Assembly: GCA_002434335.1 (NCBI GenBank)
Contig: DJJW01000097.1
Span: forward strand, 159,710-166,045
Length of the DNA: 6,336 nucleotides
Direction of reading: 5' to 3'
DNA from: Lachnoclostridium sp. UBA6558
Lineage (GTDB): Bacteria; Bacillota; Clostridia; Lachnospirales; Lachnospiraceae
Of the stretch, positions 4,815 through 6,336 are shown in pieces. How positions within the stretch are numbered: the stretch's first letter is position 1; each line of letters begins with the position of its first letter. A program made the position numbers and the translations under genes. The notes under the pieces were generated by a model. It saw only the letters and a program-made list of their open reading frames with translations, was not told the origin of the DNA and ran no database searches.

Positions 4815-5594
4815 ATGGATTTAGCAATGATAATTAGTATAATTTTCGCATTCGGTATGTTAATAGGTGCCTTTGTATTAGACGGAGGGCATGTCGGAGC
4901 ATTGCTCAGCCTTACACCTGCCATGATCGTTATCGGTGGTACCATCGGAGTTGTCGGAGTGTCCTTTCCGGTATCGGTGCTCAAAAATATACCTAAGGTT
5001 CTTGGAATAGCTTTTCGCAATAAGAAAGAAAACAGAAAAGAAATCATCGAAATCTTCTATAAAATAGCAAATATCGCCAGAAGCAACGGTCTGTTATCCT
5101 TGGAAACAGAGCTTCAGAATAATCAATATGATCCCTTTATCAAAGATGGATTACAGCTTGTTATGGACGGAACAGATCCTGAAATCATAAAGAAGATCCT
5201 GGAAACGAAACTTGACAATATGGAATTCAGGCATTCCAAAGGCATTGCAGTATTTGAAGCAGCCGGCGGTTATGCACCAACCCTGGGAGTACTTGGTACC
5301 GTTATGGGTTTGGTACATGTATTGGGTAATCTGTCCGGCGATACGGCGGCACTTGGTGAGTCCATTGCCATTGCGTTTATTGCAACCATGTACGGTGTTG
5401 GTACGGCCAACCTTCTTTGGCTTCCTATAGCTACGAAACTAAAGGAAATAGATACAGATGAACTGGTTACTAAAAATATGATGATGGATGGAATACTGAT
5501 GATTCAGGAAGGCGGTAATCCGGCATTAATCGTAGAAAGGCTAAAGGGATACTTAGATGATGAAAAAGAAGGAGAAGAAGTCAGAGAACAGTGA
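4815..5594 (+). CDS. motA: Flagellar motor stator protein MotA
   Basis: MotA (259 residues, normal for the family) forms, with MotB, the membrane ion channel that drives flagellar rotation. Four membrane helices are visible: about 3-22, 33-52, 151-172 and 183-205. The large cytoplasmic loop between helices 2 and 3 contains the segment ANIARSNGLLSLE, whose Arg89 and Glu97 correspond to the E. coli residues Arg90 and Glu98 that contact the rotor protein FliG. Helix 3 carries Pro154 in GYAPTLGVLGTVMGLV, and helix 4 ends with Pro204 in LWLP; these match the two prolines important for torque generation. The C-terminal tail is acidic and charged. The stop codon lies 38 nt inside motB. Two promoter candidates precede the gene. 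Whether H+ or Na+ is used cannot be read safely from the sequence. Confidence 0.95.
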   Translation: MDLAMIISIIFAFGMLIGAFVLDGGHVGALLSLTPAMIVIGGTIGVVGVSFPVSVLKNIPKVLGIAFRNKKENRKEIIEIFYKIANIARSNGLLSLETELQNNQYDPFIKDGLQLVMDGTDPEIIKKILETKLDNMEFRHSKGIAVFEAAGGYAPTLGVLGTVMGLVHVLGNLSGDTAALGESIAIAFIATMYGVGTANLLWLPIATKLKEIDTDELVTKNMMMDGILMIQEGGNPALIVERLKGYLDDEKEGEEVREQ

Positions 5595-6336
5595 GAGATG
5601 GCTTCTGACATATTCTGACTTAATAACTTTGCTAATGATTTTGTTCGTTTTATTCTATTCTATCAGCAGCGCAGATCAGGATAAGTATGAAGACATTGCG
5701 GCATCCTTAAGAGATGCTTTTGGAAGCAATGCCCAGGGCGGGACTATTATACCTCAGGGCGGTGGTGTGTTAAACGGCGGTCAGACAATAGATCCCGGAA
5801 ACGGAAATGGTAACGGTACAGAAACAGAAGCTGGTGAAGGGAAAGGTACCGGAATAGAAGATATAACGGAAGTTAGCAAAGAAGAATATACCCAGCTTAA
5901 AGAGTGGCTTTATGAAGCAATCGGAAACGGAGAATTCAAGGACAGCTTAAGTATCAGCATTATGGATAGCGGGATTGTTATAACCCTCTCCAACGATGTA
6001 TTATTTGACAGCGGACAAGCAGACATTAAAAGCAATATGAAGAAAAATCTGGACATTATAGCACAGCTCTTAAAGCAGGTGGATAATAAGATCCAAATTG
6101 GCGGACATACAGACAACGTACCTATGAACCGTGGAATATTTACCTCCAACTGGCAGCTGTCAGCCCAAAGAGCGGCTAATGTTGTAGAATATATGGTAAA
6201 TGAATATGGAATTGATCCGAAACGAATGGTAGCCAGCGGATATGGTGAATATGATCCCATAGCCTCCAATAAAACCAAAGAAGGCAGAGCAAAGAACAGA
6301 AGAATCAGTATAACTATTCTATTTAATAATAATGGA
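5557..6336 (+). CDS. motB: Flagellar motor stator protein MotB (3' end beyond the window)
   Basis: MotB anchors the stator to peptidoglycan and supplies the ion-binding Asp. 260 codons are present without a stop, and the OmpA-like domain is essentially complete, so only a few residues should be missing. A Lys-rich N-terminus (MMKKKEKK) precedes the single membrane helix RWLLTYSDLITLLMILFVLF (14-33), in which Asp21 is the expected ion-binding residue. A Gly/Asn-rich linker follows (about 60-100). The OmpA/MotB domain (about 135-256) has VLFDSGQADI, the peptidoglycan-binding GGHTDNVP (182-189), SNWQLSAQRA and the closing GRAKNRRI. ATG 5557 has AAAGGG eight bases upstream inside motA; an adjacent ATG at 5560 is possible. 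The 38-nt overlap in a different frame suggests translational coupling that balances the two subunits. Confidence 0.95.
   Translation, partial: MMKKKEKKSENSERWLLTYSDLITLLMILFVLFYSISSADQDKYEDIAASLRDAFGSNAQGGTIIPQGGGVLNGGQTIDPGNGNGNGTETEAGEGKGTGIEDITEVSKEEYTQLKEWLYEAIGNGEFKDSLSISIMDSGIVITLSNDVLFDSGQADIKSNMKKNLDIIAQLLKQVDNKIQIGGHTDNVPMNRGIFTSNWQLSAQRAANVVEYMVNEYGIDPKRMVASGYGEYDPIASNKTKEGRAKNRRISITILFNNNG

Noticed and set aside
1..6336. CRISPR array, insertion sequence, tRNA or rRNA
   Set aside because: No regularly spaced repeats, transposase frames with terminal repeats, or recognisable tRNA/rRNA sequence were seen on either strand by eye.

Overview
The window looks like a chromosomal segment of a motile, low-GC Gram-positive anaerobe of the Clostridia type, perhaps Lachnospiraceae-like. 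The clues are AT-rich intergenic DNA, strong AGGAG-type ribosome binding sites, a secreted protease carrying BIG2-type Ig domains, and a MotA/MotB pair. This placement is inference; no rRNA or other marker gene is present.

Layout from left to right. At 1-67 a plus-strand gene probably ends (last 21 codons only). It is followed directly by a long hairpin (68-137) that can terminate it and the convergent protease gene. At 160-1968 (minus) lies a 602-residue exported trypsin-like serine protease with two BIG2 domains, a third Ig-like domain, an HtrA/DegP-type catalytic domain and a PPC-like C-terminal domain instead of PDZ. It has a good sigma-A promoter (2015-2043), with a 44-bp dyad immediately upstream (2048-2091). 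From 2100 to 2300 there is a gene-free, locally GC-richer stretch with a long imperfect inverted repeat whose mismatches become G-U pairs only on the minus strand, so it may encode a structured RNA.

Two small minus-strand genes of unknown function follow: 60 aa (2316-2498, GTG start) and 108 aa (2575-2901). Their order and spacing suggest one transcription unit. Inverted repeats sit around the ribosome binding site of the 60-aa gene (2510-2551) and over the promoter of the 108-aa gene (2969-3065, two crossed inverted repeats). At 3078-4124 (minus) is a Ca2+/H+ antiporter of the Cax/ChaA family with its own promoter (4269-4297).

The right third is a stator operon on the plus strand. A gene-free region (4306-4642) leads to a near-consensus sigma-A promoter (4643-4672), a perfect 7-bp hairpin at the predicted 5' end of the mRNA, and a second, flagellar sigma (SigD)-like promoter candidate (4712-4738). 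motA (4815-5594) and motB (5557 to the window edge, not closed) overlap by 38 nt and are probably translationally coupled. They encode the torque-generating ion-channel complex of the flagellar motor.

Nothing here is a clear new defence, mobile or biosynthetic system. The parts that the genes do not explain are the structured intergenic elements and the two unknown small proteins.
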